Shown: positions 1-8,840, counted from the first letter of the stretch. The stretch: DNA of 64,000 bases from SHZI01 sp964407855 (GCA_964407855.1 CAYOXI010000004.1:1-64000), one strand, 5' to 3'. Numbers and translations are program-made. Notes: generated from the sequence alone by a model not told the origin.

Positions 1-16
1 GAAGAGAGAGCTGGAC

Positions 17-1207
<1,191 letters not shown>

Positions 1208-1263
1208 CCGGCAAACCAGCCAATTTTCAGAAGCAAATCACGCAGATAGTATAGGAACGCCAG

Positions 1264-1578
1264 ATGGCCAAGAGTCAGAACATCCGGATCCGGTTAAAGG
1301 CCTTCGATCACCGCCTGATCGATACTTCGGCCAAGGAAATCGTCGATACGGCCAAGCGGACGGGTGCCCAGGTCCGGGGGCCCGTGCCCCTGCCGAGCAA
1401 GATTGAGCGGTTTACCGTCCTGACCTCCCCCCACGTCGACAAGGACGCCCGGGACCAGTACGAGATCCGCACGCATAAGCGCTTGATGGATATCGTGGAA
1501 CCCACGGACAAGACGGTGGATGCCCTGATGAAGCTTGAGCTTCCAGCCGGGGTCGACGTCCAGATCAAGCTGAATTGA
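1264..1578 (+). CDS. rpsJ: Small ribosomal subunit protein S10
   Basis: S10 of the 30S head; in relatives it also acts as NusE in rRNA antitermination. The 104 residues match the E. coli length of 103 and include the conserved segment RIRLKAFDHRLID near the N-terminus and GVDVQIKL at the end. AGGAA lies 7 bases before the ATG. It follows tuf by 56 bases with no terminator between, so it is probably cotranscribed with the str genes. The next gene, rplC, is 380 bases away behind a separate promoter, which is not the usual tight S10 operon arrangement. Confidence 0.98.
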   Translation: MAKSQNIRIRLKAFDHRLIDTSAKEIVDTAKRTGAQVRGPVPLPSKIERFTVLTSPHVDKDARDQYEIRTHKRLMDIVEPTDKTVDALMKLELPAGVDVQIKLN

Positions 1579-1585
1579 CGGCAAA

Positions 1586-1613
1586 TTGAAACCAGCCGAG
1601 AGGCTGTTATACT
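1586..1613 (+). promoter_or_regulatory. Sigma70-type promoter upstream of rplC
   Basis: TTGAAA (1586-1591) and TATACT (1608-1613) are separated by 16 bases. This is among the best matches to the sigma70 consensus in the window. Transcription would start near 1620, giving a leader of about 340 bases before rplC. It implies that the L3-L4-L23-L2 and following genes can be transcribed independently of tuf-rpsJ. Confidence 0.7.
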
Positions 1614-1622
1614 AGCCGGCTC

Positions 1623-1663
1623 CGCGATACGCGCTGCAAGGGCTCCTTGCAGCGCGTTACGCG
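1623..1663 (+). repeat. Strong inverted repeat at the 5' end of the rplC leader
   Basis: The arms at 1629-1641 and 1645-1657 are perfectly complementary over 13 bp around a 3-base loop (GCT). A 2x2 internal mismatch is followed by four further pairs (1623-1626 with 1660-1663). It begins a few bases after the predicted transcription start. There is no T run after it, so it does not look like an intrinsic terminator; an mRNA-stabilising or regulatory hairpin fits better. Confidence 0.75.
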
Positions 1664-1958
1664 TGAGCGCTGCCCGGTCGGGTTCCGCTTTCGCGGCTCG
1701 TGGCCGGGTTTCAGGGAACTAGCTCAGCGGCTCGAAACAGGGCCGGACATTAGAGGATCCCGCCGAGCGGCTTTTCCGGACCTGAGTCCGGGCAAGCCAT
1801 TCAGCAAAGGGATTCAGGGACTCCTGACGGAACAGGTTTAGCCCTCGAGGTGGGGGCCGGCCTGTCCGCGCAGGATTCATCGCAGGGCTGCAGGGGGTCG
1901 TCGACCAGTGGTCGCGCCTCCTGGCAGTCACCGGATACAGCGACCAGGAATTGTGGGC

Positions 1959-2615
1959 ATGGCCATCGGGCTCGTCGGAAAAAAGCGCGGCATGACGCGG
2001 GTCTTCACTGAGGACGGCGCGTCCGTGCCCGTCACGGTCATTGAGGCACTGCCGAATCGGGTTACGCGGGTCAAGAGCCCGGAATCGGACGGGTATACGG
2101 CACTGCAGGTCACGTCCGGGGCGGTCAAGCCCAGCCGCGTCGCCAAGCCGCTGGCTGGTCAGTACGCCAAGGCAGGTACTGAGCCGGGTGAGGGCCTCTG
2201 GGAGTTCCGTGCCAATGCGGAGGAGGTCGTCGCGCACCCCGCTGGCTCCGAGATCACGGTTGAGTTCTTCACGGCTGGCCAGCTGGTCGATGTCCGCGGC
2301 ACCACCCTGGGCAAGGGCTACGCCGGCACGATCAAGCGGCACAATTTCCAGAGCCAGGACGCCACCCACGGCAACTCGGTATCGCACCGGGCGCCCGGGT
2401 CCATCGGCCAGCGCCAGACCCCGGGGCGTGTATTCAAGGGCAAGCGGATGTCGGGGCACATGGGCAACGTGGTCCGGAGCACCCTGAACCTGGCAGTTGT
2501 CCGGGTCGACAAGGAGCGCAATCTCCTGTTGGTCAAGGGTGCAGTGCCGGGGCATGCGGGCTCGCGCGTTGTCGTCAAACCTGCGGTCAAGGTCCGCAGG
2601 CCGAAGAAGAGCTGA
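1959..2615 (+). CDS. rplC: Large ribosomal subunit protein L3
   Basis: L3 is an early-assembly 50S protein whose loop reaches the peptidyl transferase centre. The ATG at 1959 is chosen because AGGAA lies 8 bases before it and the protein then begins MAIGLVGKKRGMTR, the family N-terminus; an in-frame GTG at 1908 would add 17 unrelated residues. The product is 218 residues (E. coli 209). GSIGQRQTPG near residues 147-156 contains the glutamine that PrmB methylates in E. coli L3 (Gln151 here by analogy). It is the first gene of the rplC-rpsQ run, 8 bases before rplD. Confidence 0.97.
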   Translation: MAIGLVGKKRGMTRVFTEDGASVPVTVIEALPNRVTRVKSPESDGYTALQVTSGAVKPSRVAKPLAGQYAKAGTEPGEGLWEFRANAEEVVAHPAGSEITVEFFTAGQLVDVRGTTLGKGYAGTIKRHNFQSQDATHGNSVSHRAPGSIGQRQTPGRVFKGKRMSGHMGNVVRSTLNLAVVRVDKERNLLLVKGAVPGHAGSRVVVKPAVKVRRPKKS

Positions 2616-2623
2616 GGGACACA

Positions 2624-3226
2624 ATGAAGCTCGCAATCCAGGGCGGCGGCGATCTGGAGGTGTCCGATGACACCTTCGGTGCCAAGTTCAACGAGCCGCT
2701 GATCCATCAGGTGGTGACCGCATACATGGCCCGGGGCCGGGCCGGCACCAAGGCCCAGAAGACCCGCGCCGAGGTTCGTGGCGGCGGGCGCAAGCCTTTC
2801 AACCAGAAGGGCAGCGGTCGGGCCCGGGCAGGTACAACGCGCGGTCCAATCTGGGTTGGTGGTGGCCGCGCCTTCGCGGCGCGTCCCCGGGACTACACCC
2901 AGAAGGTCAACCGCAAGATGTATCAGGCTGCCATGCGCTCGGTGGTCTCCGAGCTGGTCCGGCAGGATCGCATCGTCGTTGTGGACGCCATTCAGGCCGC
3001 TACGCCGAAAACGAAGGAGCTGGCGGCATTTCTGAAGACCCTCAATCTCCAGCAGGTACTGATCCTGGTGGATAGTGCTGATACGAACCTGCGCCTCGCA
3101 GCCCGCAACCTCCCCTCTGTGGATGTCATTGAGGTGAGCGAGCTCAATCCCCTGGCCCTGCTCCGTTTCGAGAAGGTGCTGGCTACTTCGGCCGCGATCA
3201 AGGCAGTCGGGGAGCGGCTGTCATGA
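2624..3226 (+). CDS. rplD: Large ribosomal subunit protein L4
   Basis: L4 binds 23S rRNA and lines part of the exit tunnel. In E. coli it represses the S10 operon by binding its leader. The 200 residues match the family (E. coli 201). The basic, glycine-rich internal loop (RGGGRKPFNQKGSGRARAGT, about residues 51-70) is the tunnel extension. GAGGG precedes the ATG by about 5 bases. The stop overlaps the rplW start by 4 bases, indicating translational coupling. Confidence 0.98.
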   Translation: MKLAIQGGGDLEVSDDTFGAKFNEPLIHQVVTAYMARGRAGTKAQKTRAEVRGGGRKPFNQKGSGRARAGTTRGPIWVGGGRAFAARPRDYTQKVNRKMYQAAMRSVVSELVRQDRIVVVDAIQAATPKTKELAAFLKTLNLQQVLILVDSADTNLRLAARNLPSVDVIEVSELNPLALLRFEKVLATSAAIKAVGERLS

Positions 3227-3549
3227 GCGAGAAATCAGTGGCTCCGGTGAAGCTGGCCAACGAACGCCTGATGACCATCCTTATCGGTCCTCACCTTTCG
3301 GAGAAGAGCAGTCGGGCAGCCGAGAAGCTCAAGCAGTTCGTGTTCAAGGTGCGCCGTGACGCTGGCAAGGCCGACGTCAAGCGGGCTGTCGAACTGATGT
3401 TCGACGTGCAGGTCACCGGCGTACAGGTCGTCAATGTGGCCGGCAAGAGCAAGCGCTTCGGACGGAGCATGGGTCGTCGCAAGGACTGGAAGAAAGCCTA
3501 CGTGACACTGGCCGAAGGCCAGGACATCGACTTCCTCGGCGCCGAGTAG
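3223..3549 (+). CDS. rplW: Large ribosomal subunit protein L23
   Basis: L23 sits at the tunnel exit and docks trigger factor and SRP. The product is 108 residues (E. coli 100), with the extra residues at the N-terminus before the conserved LMTILIGPHLSEKSS. The ATG overlaps the rplD stop (ATGA). The C-terminal half carries the KRFGRSMGRRKDWKKAYV basic segment typical of bacterial L23. It is followed 42 bases later by rplB. Confidence 0.97.
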   Translation: MSEKSVAPVKLANERLMTILIGPHLSEKSSRAAEKLKQFVFKVRRDAGKADVKRAVELMFDVQVTGVQVVNVAGKSKRFGRSMGRRKDWKKAYVTLAEGQDIDFLGAE

Positions 3550-3591
3550 GCATCGACAGGCAGCACTCGGGAACGGTACCAGGGCAAGCAG

Positions 3592-4419
3592 ATGGCACTT
3601 CAGCAGACAAGACCAACCTCTCCGGGGCGGCGCTTCGTGGTCAAGGTGACGACGCCCGACCTGTACAAGGGGGCGCCTCATGCACCGCTCGTGACCCGCC
3701 TCGAGCGCAGCACCGGCCGCAACAATCTCGGTCGGGTTACCACCCGGCACAAGGGCGGTGGCCACAAGCGCCTATACCGCATCATCGATTTTCGCCGTGA
3801 CAAGGATGGTATCGCCGCCAAAGTCGAGCGGATCGAGTACGACCCCAACCGCAGCGCGCACCTCGCCCTGCTGCTGTATGCCGATGGTGAGCGTCGCTAC
3901 ATCATCGCCCCGAAGGGGCTGGCAGCTGACGACTCGGTGATCTCCGGGCGGGACGCCCCGATCAAGACCGGTAATGCCCTGCCGCTCCGGAACATTCCGG
4001 TCGGTACGCAGGTGCATGCCATTGAGCTGAAGCCTGGCAAGGGTGCGCAGATCGCCCGGTCGGCCGGCTGCAGTGCCCAGATCGTCGCCCGTGAAGGCGC
4101 GTACACCACCCTGCGCCTGCGTTCCGGTGAGATGCGCCGCGTCCACGTGGAGTGCCGGGCCACGGTCGGCGAAGTTGGTCGCGAGGAGCACAACCTGCGC
4201 AAGCTGGGCAAGGCGGGTGCCAAGCGCTGGCGAGGCATCAGGCCGACGGTGCGTGGCGTGGCCATGAACCCTGTCGACCATCCCCATGGCGGTGGCGAAG
4301 GCAAGACTTCCGGTGGCAGGCATCCGGTAACCCCCTGGGGCGTCAAGACCAAGGGCTACAAGACCCGTCGCAACAAGCGCACGGCCGGCATGATCGTCCG
4401 GCGACGGAACAAGAAGTAA
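3592..4419 (+). CDS. rplB: Large ribosomal subunit protein L2
   Basis: L2 is needed for 50S assembly and subunit joining near the peptidyl transferase centre. The 275 residues match the family (273 in E. coli). The near-invariant MNPVDHPHGGGEGKTSGG segment is present close to the C-terminus, including its conserved histidines, and the protein ends in a Lys/Arg-rich tail. CAGGGCAAGCAG precedes the ATG. It lies between rplW and rpsS in the expected S10-operon order. Confidence 0.98.
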   Translation: MALQQTRPTSPGRRFVVKVTTPDLYKGAPHAPLVTRLERSTGRNNLGRVTTRHKGGGHKRLYRIIDFRRDKDGIAAKVERIEYDPNRSAHLALLLYADGERRYIIAPKGLAADDSVISGRDAPIKTGNALPLRNIPVGTQVHAIELKPGKGAQIARSAGCSAQIVAREGAYTTLRLRSGEMRRVHVECRATVGEVGREEHNLRKLGKAGAKRWRGIRPTVRGVAMNPVDHPHGGGEGKTSGGRHPVTPWGVKTKGYKTRRNKRTAGMIVRRRNKK

Positions 4420-4440
4420 CCGACTCACAGGAAGCGAATA

Positions 4441-4731
4441 GTGGCGCGCTCAATCAAGAAGGGACCCTTCATCGACCTGCACCTGGCCAACAAGGTCCGG
4501 CAGGCGGTGGGCTCCAATACTCGCCGGCCGATCAAGACCTGGTCCCGGCGCTCGATGATCCTGCCCGAAATGGTTGGCCTGACGATTGCCATTCATAACG
4601 GCCGTGACCACATTCCCGTCCTTGTTACGGAAAACATGGTGGGTCACAAGCTCGGTGAGTTCGCAGCCACCCGGACGTTCAAGGGTCATTCCGGTGACAA
4701 GAAGACGAAGTCTGCCGAGAAGTCGGCATAA
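4441..4731 (+). CDS. rpsS: Small ribosomal subunit protein S19
   Basis: S19 is in the 30S head and contacts the 50S subunit. It starts with GTG at 4441, preceded by AGGAA, and reads MARSIKKGPFIDLHL, the family N-terminus. The product is 96 residues (E. coli 92). The GHKLGEFAATRTFKGHSGDKK segment near the end is characteristic. The gene lies 21 bases after rplB and 9 before rplV. Confidence 0.97.
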   Translation: MARSIKKGPFIDLHLANKVRQAVGSNTRRPIKTWSRRSMILPEMVGLTIAIHNGRDHIPVLVTENMVGHKLGEFAATRTFKGHSGDKKTKSAEKSA

Positions 4732-4740
4732 GGATCGCAG

Positions 4741-5073
4741 ATGCAGGTTTCAGCCACATTGAAGTACGCGCGCATTTCCGCGCAGAAGTGCCGGCTGGTG
4801 GCTGACGCCATCCGCGGCAAGTCCGTGGCCAGTGCCCGCCAGATCCTGGAGCTGATGCCCAAGAAGGGCGCGCTCCTGATCAAGAAGGTTCTGGATTCTG
4901 CCATCGCCAATGCAGAGCACAACAACGCTGCCGATATCGACGAGCTCAAGGTCGCCACGATTTATGTCAACGAGGCGCCGAGACTTCGTCGGTTTCGTGC
5001 CTCCGCCAAGGGGCGGGCGTCTCCGCGCCAGAAGCGCAGCAGTCACATCACCATCAAGGTTGCGGACGAGTAA
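4741..5073 (+). CDS. rplV: Large ribosomal subunit protein L22
   Basis: L22 contributes a beta-hairpin to the exit-tunnel constriction, where macrolide-resistance changes occur in other species. It has exactly the E. coli length of 110 residues. The hairpin region around VNEAPRLRRFRASAKGRASP (residues 80-99) is intact. AGGAT lies before the ATG and the stop is 6 bases before rpsC. Confidence 0.98.
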   Translation: MQVSATLKYARISAQKCRLVADAIRGKSVASARQILELMPKKGALLIKKVLDSAIANAEHNNAADIDELKVATIYVNEAPRLRRFRASAKGRASPRQKRSSHITIKVADE

Positions 5074-5079
5074 CTAACT

Positions 5080-5763
5080 ATGGGTCAGAAGGTCAATCCG
5101 GTCGGGATGCGTCTGGGTATCACTCGCGAGTGGTCGTCCAAGTGGTACGCCGATTCACGCACGTTCCCGGTCTATGTCAAGTCCGATCACCTGATCCGGG
5201 AGTTTCTGATGAAGAAGCTCAAGGACGCGTCGGTCGGCCGGATTCACATCGAGCGTCCCGCCCGCAAGGCGAACATCACAATTCATACCGCGCGACCCGG
5301 TGTCGTGATTGGGAAGAAGGGCGAGGATATCGAGAGCCTTCGTACGCAGGTCGCCAAGCTGCTGAAGATGAGCCTCAATGACGTCCGGATCAATATTGCC
5401 GAGATCCGCAAGCCCGAGCTCGACGCGCGCCTGGTTGCCGAAGGCATCGCCCAGCAGCTGGAGCGGCGGGTGATGTTCCGGCGCGCGATGAAGCGCTCGG
5501 TTACCAACACCATGCGACTTGGAGCCCAGGGCATCAAGGTCCAGGTCGGTGGCCGTCTCAATGGCGGTGAGATCGCCCGCACGGAGTGGTACCGCGAAGG
5601 CCGGGTGCCGCTGCATACGTTCCGGGCGGACATTGACTACGCGCTTGCCGAGGCCATGACGACCTACGGCGTGATAGGCGTCAAGGTATGGATTTTCCGC
5701 GGGGAGGTCTTCGACCAGCAGGAAGCCCCGGCTGAAGAAGCGACGGCTCCGGTCGCCCGCTAA
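5080..5763 (+). CDS. rpsC: Small ribosomal subunit protein S3
   Basis: S3 lines the mRNA entry channel and has helicase-like activity with S4 and S5. The product is 227 residues (E. coli 233). The N-terminal KH domain contains PGVVIGKKGEDIESL with the GKKG loop, and the C-terminal domain includes IKVQVGGRLNGGEIARTE. The acidic/alanine tail (about the last 15 residues) is slightly shorter than in E. coli. It is 12 bases before rplP. Confidence 0.98.
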   Translation: MGQKVNPVGMRLGITREWSSKWYADSRTFPVYVKSDHLIREFLMKKLKDASVGRIHIERPARKANITIHTARPGVVIGKKGEDIESLRTQVAKLLKMSLNDVRINIAEIRKPELDARLVAEGIAQQLERRVMFRRAMKRSVTNTMRLGAQGIKVQVGGRLNGGEIARTEWYREGRVPLHTFRADIDYALAEAMTTYGVIGVKVWIFRGEVFDQQEAPAEEATAPVAR

Positions 5764-5775
5764 GGAATTCCAGTC

Positions 5776-6189
5776 ATGATGCAACCAAAGCGCACCAAGT
5801 TCAGAAAGCAGTTCAAGGGCCGCAACCGTGGACTCGCCCAGCGAGGCAACACGGTGGCGTTCGGCGAGTTCGGGCTCAAGGCCACGGACCGGTGCCGGCT
5901 GACAGCCCGTCAGATAGAAGCGGCTCGCCGGGCGATGACCCGCTACGTGAAGCGTGGTGGCAAGATCTGGATCCGGGTGTTTCCCGACAAACCGGTTACC
6001 GCCAAGCCACTTGAAGTGCGGCAGGGCAGCGGCAAGGGCAATGTGGAGTTCTATGTCGCGTTGGTCCAGCCCGGCAGTGTGCTCTACGAGATGGAAGGCG
6101 TCACCGAGGCAATCGCCCGGGAGGCGTTCCGTCTCGCGGCGTCGAAGCTGCCCGTGGCAACAATGTTTGTCACCCGCAATGCCATTTAA
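5776..6189 (+). CDS. rplP: Large ribosomal subunit protein L16
   Basis: L16 organises the 50S A-site region. The 137 residues match E. coli (136). It starts MMQPKRTKFRKQFKGRNRG, the family N-terminus; the second Met is an equally possible start. The segment KPLEVRQGSGKGNVEFYVA, which contains the arginine hydroxylated by YcfD in E. coli, is present. It lies between rpsC and rpmC. Confidence 0.97.
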   Translation: MMQPKRTKFRKQFKGRNRGLAQRGNTVAFGEFGLKATDRCRLTARQIEAARRAMTRYVKRGGKIWIRVFPDKPVTAKPLEVRQGSGKGNVEFYVALVQPGSVLYEMEGVTEAIAREAFRLAASKLPVATMFVTRNAI

Positions 6190-6207
6190 GCGAATCTGGA
6201 TAACGCC

Positions 6208-6420
6208 ATGAAGTTCACCGACCTGCGCAAGAAGACTGAGGCTGAACTCGGAGAGGAGCTCCTCGGTCTCCGCAAGGAGCAGTTCAATCTCCGCATGCAG
6301 CGGGCCACTGGCCAGCTCAGCCGGCCGGACCAGTTTGCGAAAGTGCGCCGTAACATCGCGCGCATCAAGACTCTGCTCGGCGAGCAAGGCCGGGCCCACA
6401 AGGCAGGTAGCAAGGCATGA
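6208..6420 (+). CDS. rpmC: Large ribosomal subunit protein L29
   Basis: Small two-helix 50S protein at the tunnel exit. It has 70 residues (E. coli 63), beginning MKFTDLRKKTEAELGEELLG and including the conserved KEQFNLRMQRATGQL and KVRRNIARIKTLL segments. The stop overlaps the rpsQ start by 4 bases (ATGA), so the two are likely translationally coupled. Confidence 0.96.
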   Translation: MKFTDLRKKTEAELGEELLGLRKEQFNLRMQRATGQLSRPDQFAKVRRNIARIKTLLGEQGRAHKAGSKA

Positions 6421-6725
6421 GCAAGTCCGAGGCAGCCGGCGTGGCGGAAGATGGGGCGGCGAAGAACGCTGCCGGCCAGGTCCGCACACTTACGGGTACC
6501 GTAGTGAGTGACAAGATGCAGAAGACCATTGCCGTGGTGGTCGAGCGACTGGTCAAGCATCCGCAGTATGGCAAGTATGTTCGCCGCAGCACGAAGCTCC
6601 TCGCTCACGACGAGGAGAACACGTCGCGACCCGGGGATCTGGTTGCCATCGCCGAGTGCCGGCCGTACTCAAAGCGGAAGGCCTGGCGACTGGTTGAAGT
6701 CATCAGGCGGGCAGGGGAGCTGTAG
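6417..6725 (+). CDS. rpsQ: Small ribosomal subunit protein S17 with N-terminal extension
   Basis: S17 is an OB-fold primary 16S rRNA-binding protein. The core starts about residue 22 (VRTLTGTVVSDKMQKT) and runs to the end. The total is 102 residues against 84 in E. coli; the extra 20 or so N-terminal residues are rich in Ala, Glu, Ser and Asp. The ATG at 6417 overlaps the rpmC stop. No later ATG or GTG close to the core is available, so the extension is probably real. It is the last S10-operon gene before a 67-base spacer. Confidence 0.95.
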   Translation: MSKSEAAGVAEDGAAKNAAGQVRTLTGTVVSDKMQKTIAVVVERLVKHPQYGKYVRRSTKLLAHDEENTSRPGDLVAIAECRPYSKRKAWRLVEVIRRAGEL

Positions 6726-6792
6726 GCCGGTGCCAGCAGCGCACCTTTAGCTACAGATGCCCAGAACACGCCAGTAATACCGGGAACAGATC

Positions 6793-7161
6793 ATGATCCA
6801 GATGCAAACCTACCTTGCCGCCGCTGACAACAGCGGTGCGCGCCAGTTGATGTGCATCAAGGTTCTGGGCGGTACCCGCCGTCGGTACGCGTCGGTTGGG
6901 GATGTCATCAAGGTCAGCATCAAGGATGCGATTCCGCGGGGCCGGGTCAAGAAGGGCGAGGTATACAACGCGGTCGTGGTGCGCACCCGCAAGGGCGTAC
7001 GCCGGCCCGATGGATCAGTCATCCGCTTTGATGGCAACGCCGCCGTGCTGCTGAATAACAAGCTTGAGCCGATCGGAACCCGGATCTTCGGGCCCGTGAC
7101 GCGCGAGCTGCGGAATGAGAAGTTCATGAAGATTATCTCTCTGGCGCCCGAGGTCCTGTGA
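6793..7161 (+). CDS. rplN: Large ribosomal subunit protein L14
   Basis: L14 forms an intersubunit bridge and binds RsfS, whose gene is also in this window at 46396. The 122 residues match E. coli (123), starting MIQMQTYLAAADNSGAR. The spacer before it (6726-6792) carries a possible TAATAC -10 at 6775-6780 without a good -35, so a separate spc promoter is only possible. The stop is one base before rplX. Confidence 0.97.
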   Translation: MIQMQTYLAAADNSGARQLMCIKVLGGTRRRYASVGDVIKVSIKDAIPRGRVKKGEVYNAVVVRTRKGVRRPDGSVIRFDGNAAVLLNNKLEPIGTRIFGPVTRELRNEKFMKIISLAPEVL

Positions 7162-7162
7162 G

Positions 7163-7477
7163 ATGAAGCGCATCCGAAAGAATGACCAGGTCATCGTGAC
7201 TACCGGTCGCGACAAGGGCCGGCGGGGCACAGTCACCAGGATTGATGGCGACCGCGTCTGGGTCGAGAACGTCAACGTCGTCAAGCGGCACCAGAAGCCA
7301 AACCCGGCCAAAGGACTGCAGGGCGGAATTGTGGAGAAGGAAATGTCCCTGCATATCTCCAACATTGCGCTGCTTAATGCCGCGACGGACAAGGGCGACC
7401 GCGTGGGATTCCGGACCCTGGAAGATGGGCGCAAAGTCCGTTACTTCAAGTCAAACAAAGAGGTTGTGGATGCCTGA
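7163..7477 (+). CDS. rplX: Large ribosomal subunit protein L24
   Basis: L24 is an assembly-initiator protein of the 50S subunit with an N-terminal KOW motif (NDQVIVTTGRDKGRRGTVTR, about residues 6-25). It has exactly the E. coli length of 104 residues. The gene starts one base after the rplN stop. An ATG overlaps its stop codon at 7477, but the true rplE start is placed further on. Confidence 0.97.
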   Translation: MKRIRKNDQVIVTTGRDKGRRGTVTRIDGDRVWVENVNVVKRHQKPNPAKGLQGGIVEKEMSLHISNIALLNAATDKGDRVGFRTLEDGRKVRYFKSNKEVVDA

Positions 7478-7524
7478 TGCACGCCGGACGCCGTCCGGGT
7501 GGCAACAGGGATTTACAAAACGAT

Positions 7525-8064
7525 ATGGCAAGATTGCAGGACCACTACGCGACCACCATCGTACCGAAACTGCGCGAGCAGCTCGGCATCGACAACGTCA
7601 TGGAGGTGCCGCGCATTACCAAGATCACCCTGAACATGGGTGTCGGTGACACGATCACCGACAAGAAGATCATTGAGAAGGCCGTTCAGGACATGACGAA
7701 GATTGCCGGCCAGAAGCCGGTGATTACGCTGGCGCGCAAGTCGATAGCGACATTCAAGGTCCGCGAGGGCTATCCCGTGGGCTGCAAGGTGACCCTGCGG
7801 CGCGCGCGGATGTGGGAGTTCCTTGACCGGCTGATCAACATTGCCGTACCACGCGTCCGGGATTTCCGGGGGCTGAATCCCCGCTCCTTCGATGGGCGCG
7901 GTAACTACAGCATGGGCGTCCAGGAGCAGATCATCTTCCCGGAGATCGACTACGACCAGATCGACAAGATCCGGGGCATGGACATCACGATTACCACCAC
8001 GGCGGGTACCGATGAGCGTGGACGCGCGCTTCTCGAAGCCTTCAGTTTCCCCTTCCGAAAGTAG
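7525..8064 (+). CDS. rplE: Large ribosomal subunit protein L5
   Basis: L5 binds 5S rRNA and contacts P-site tRNA. The ATG at 7525 is chosen because it gives MARLQDHYATTIVPKLREQL, the family start, and exactly 179 residues as in E. coli. An in-frame ATG at 7477, overlapping the rplX stop, would add 16 residues with no family support. No strong Shine-Dalgarno is adjacent to 7525 (AGGG is about 14 bases away), so the earlier start cannot be fully excluded. The segment RARMWEFLDRLINIAVPRVR is typical. Confidence 0.95.
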   Translation: MARLQDHYATTIVPKLREQLGIDNVMEVPRITKITLNMGVGDTITDKKIIEKAVQDMTKIAGQKPVITLARKSIATFKVREGYPVGCKVTLRRARMWEFLDRLINIAVPRVRDFRGLNPRSFDGRGNYSMGVQEQIIFPEIDYDQIDKIRGMDITITTTAGTDERGRALLEAFSFPFRK

Positions 8065-8067
8065 TTT

Positions 8068-8373
8068 ATGGCCAAGAAATCCATGGTTCTTCGGGACGTC
8101 AAGCGGGCCAAGCTCGTCGCGCGCTATGCAAAGAAGCGCAAGGCACTCAAGGACACCATCGTGGATCTCAAGGCATCGCCTGAAGAGCGTCAGGCTGCTG
8201 TGGAGAAGCTGCAGAAGCTGCCGCGGGACTCGAGTCCAAGCCGCGTGCGCAACCGCTGCCAGATTACCGGCCGCTCGCGTGGTTACTACCAGAAGTTTGG
8301 CCTGTCACGCACCAAGCTTCGGGAACTGACCCTGGCAGGCAACATTCCGGGTATCAGCAAGGCCAGCTGGTAG
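8068..8373 (+). CDS. rpsN: Small ribosomal subunit protein S14 (zinc-free type)
   Basis: S14 is in the 30S head. The 101 residues equal the long E. coli form. It has a single cysteine in RNRCQITGRSRGYYQKFGL instead of the two CxxC pairs of the zinc-binding form, so it is the C-minus type. It begins 3 bases after the rplE stop. Confidence 0.97.
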   Translation: MAKKSMVLRDVKRAKLVARYAKKRKALKDTIVDLKASPEERQAAVEKLQKLPRDSSPSRVRNRCQITGRSRGYYQKFGLSRTKLRELTLAGNIPGISKASW

Positions 8374-8417
8374 CTGCAAGACGCCCAACAACGACCGCTG
8401 AACGAGCACATCAAACC

Positions 8418-8816
8418 ATGAGTCTCTCCGACCCCATCGCTGACATGCTGACGCGTATCCGGAACGGCCAGAAGGTGGCCCTGCCGCGCGTCTCTATGCC
8501 CTCGTCAACGCAGAAGGAGGCAATTGCCAAAGTCCTGCAGAGCGAGGGCTACATCGCCGGATATCGGATCGAGGACGTGGGCAACAACAAGCACGAGCTG
8601 ACCATCGAACTGAAGTACTTCGATGGGCGCCCCGTCATCGACGAGATCCGGCGGGTGAGCCGGTCTGGCCTGCGGATCTTCCGCGGCAAGGGCGCCCTGC
8701 CCAAGATCCAGGGCGGTCTCGGCATTGCCATCATCTCTACGTCGGCCGGGGTCATGAGTGACCGCGAAGCCCGGACTTCCGGGCACGGTGGCGAGGTCCT
8801 CTGCATCGTTTCCTGA
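8418..8816 (+). CDS. rpsH: Small ribosomal subunit protein S8
   Basis: S8 binds helix 21 of 16S rRNA. In E. coli it represses the spc operon through a site around the L5 start. The 132 residues match the family (130), beginning MSLSDPIADMLTRIRNGQ and ending in GIAIISTSAGVMSDREARTS followed by GGEVLCIVS. It lies 44 bases after rpsN and 24 before rplF. Confidence 0.98.
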   Translation: MSLSDPIADMLTRIRNGQKVALPRVSMPSSTQKEAIAKVLQSEGYIAGYRIEDVGNNKHELTIELKYFDGRPVIDEIRRVSRSGLRIFRGKGALPKIQGGLGIAIISTSAGVMSDREARTSGHGGEVLCIVS

Positions 8817-8840
8817 TGCAGATTTAAGGAAAGAACGCGG

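Larger units (their letters stand above)
1579..1958 (+). promoter_or_regulatory. 380-base rpsJ-rplC interval: structured leader
   Basis: No credible coding sequence is seen here; a possible 64-residue frame from a TTG at 1647 has no recognisable product and starts inside a hairpin. After the promoter at 1586-1613 come several inverted repeats: a 13-bp perfect stem at 1629-1657, CCCGG/CCGGG at 1673-1677/1704-1708 enclosing CCGC-TTTC-GCGG at 1685-1696, CCGGAC-CTGA-GTCCGG at 1776-1791, and CGACC-AGT-GGTCG at 1902-1914. None is followed by a long T run. In E. coli the L4-controlled S10 leader lies before rpsJ; here the equivalent position may be before rplC. That role is inference. Confidence 0.55.

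Noticed and set aside
1705..1790. tRNA-like stretch (TAGCTCAGCGG and TTCGAAA-like bases)
   Set aside because: No acceptor stem, anticodon arm or CCA can be formed.
1647..1841. Possible 64-residue leader peptide between rpsJ and rplC
   Set aside because: Starts at a TTG inside a perfect hairpin, has no ribosome site and no recognisable sequence.
1719..2636. Minus-strand open frame of 305 codons over the rplC region
   Set aside because: Mirror of rplC codon bias and the leader; no family features.
5155..6489. Long minus-strand open frame (444 codons) across rpsC-rplP-rpmC-rpsQ
   Set aside because: Antisense to four unmistakable ribosomal genes; long antisense frames are expected at this GC and the product resembles nothing.
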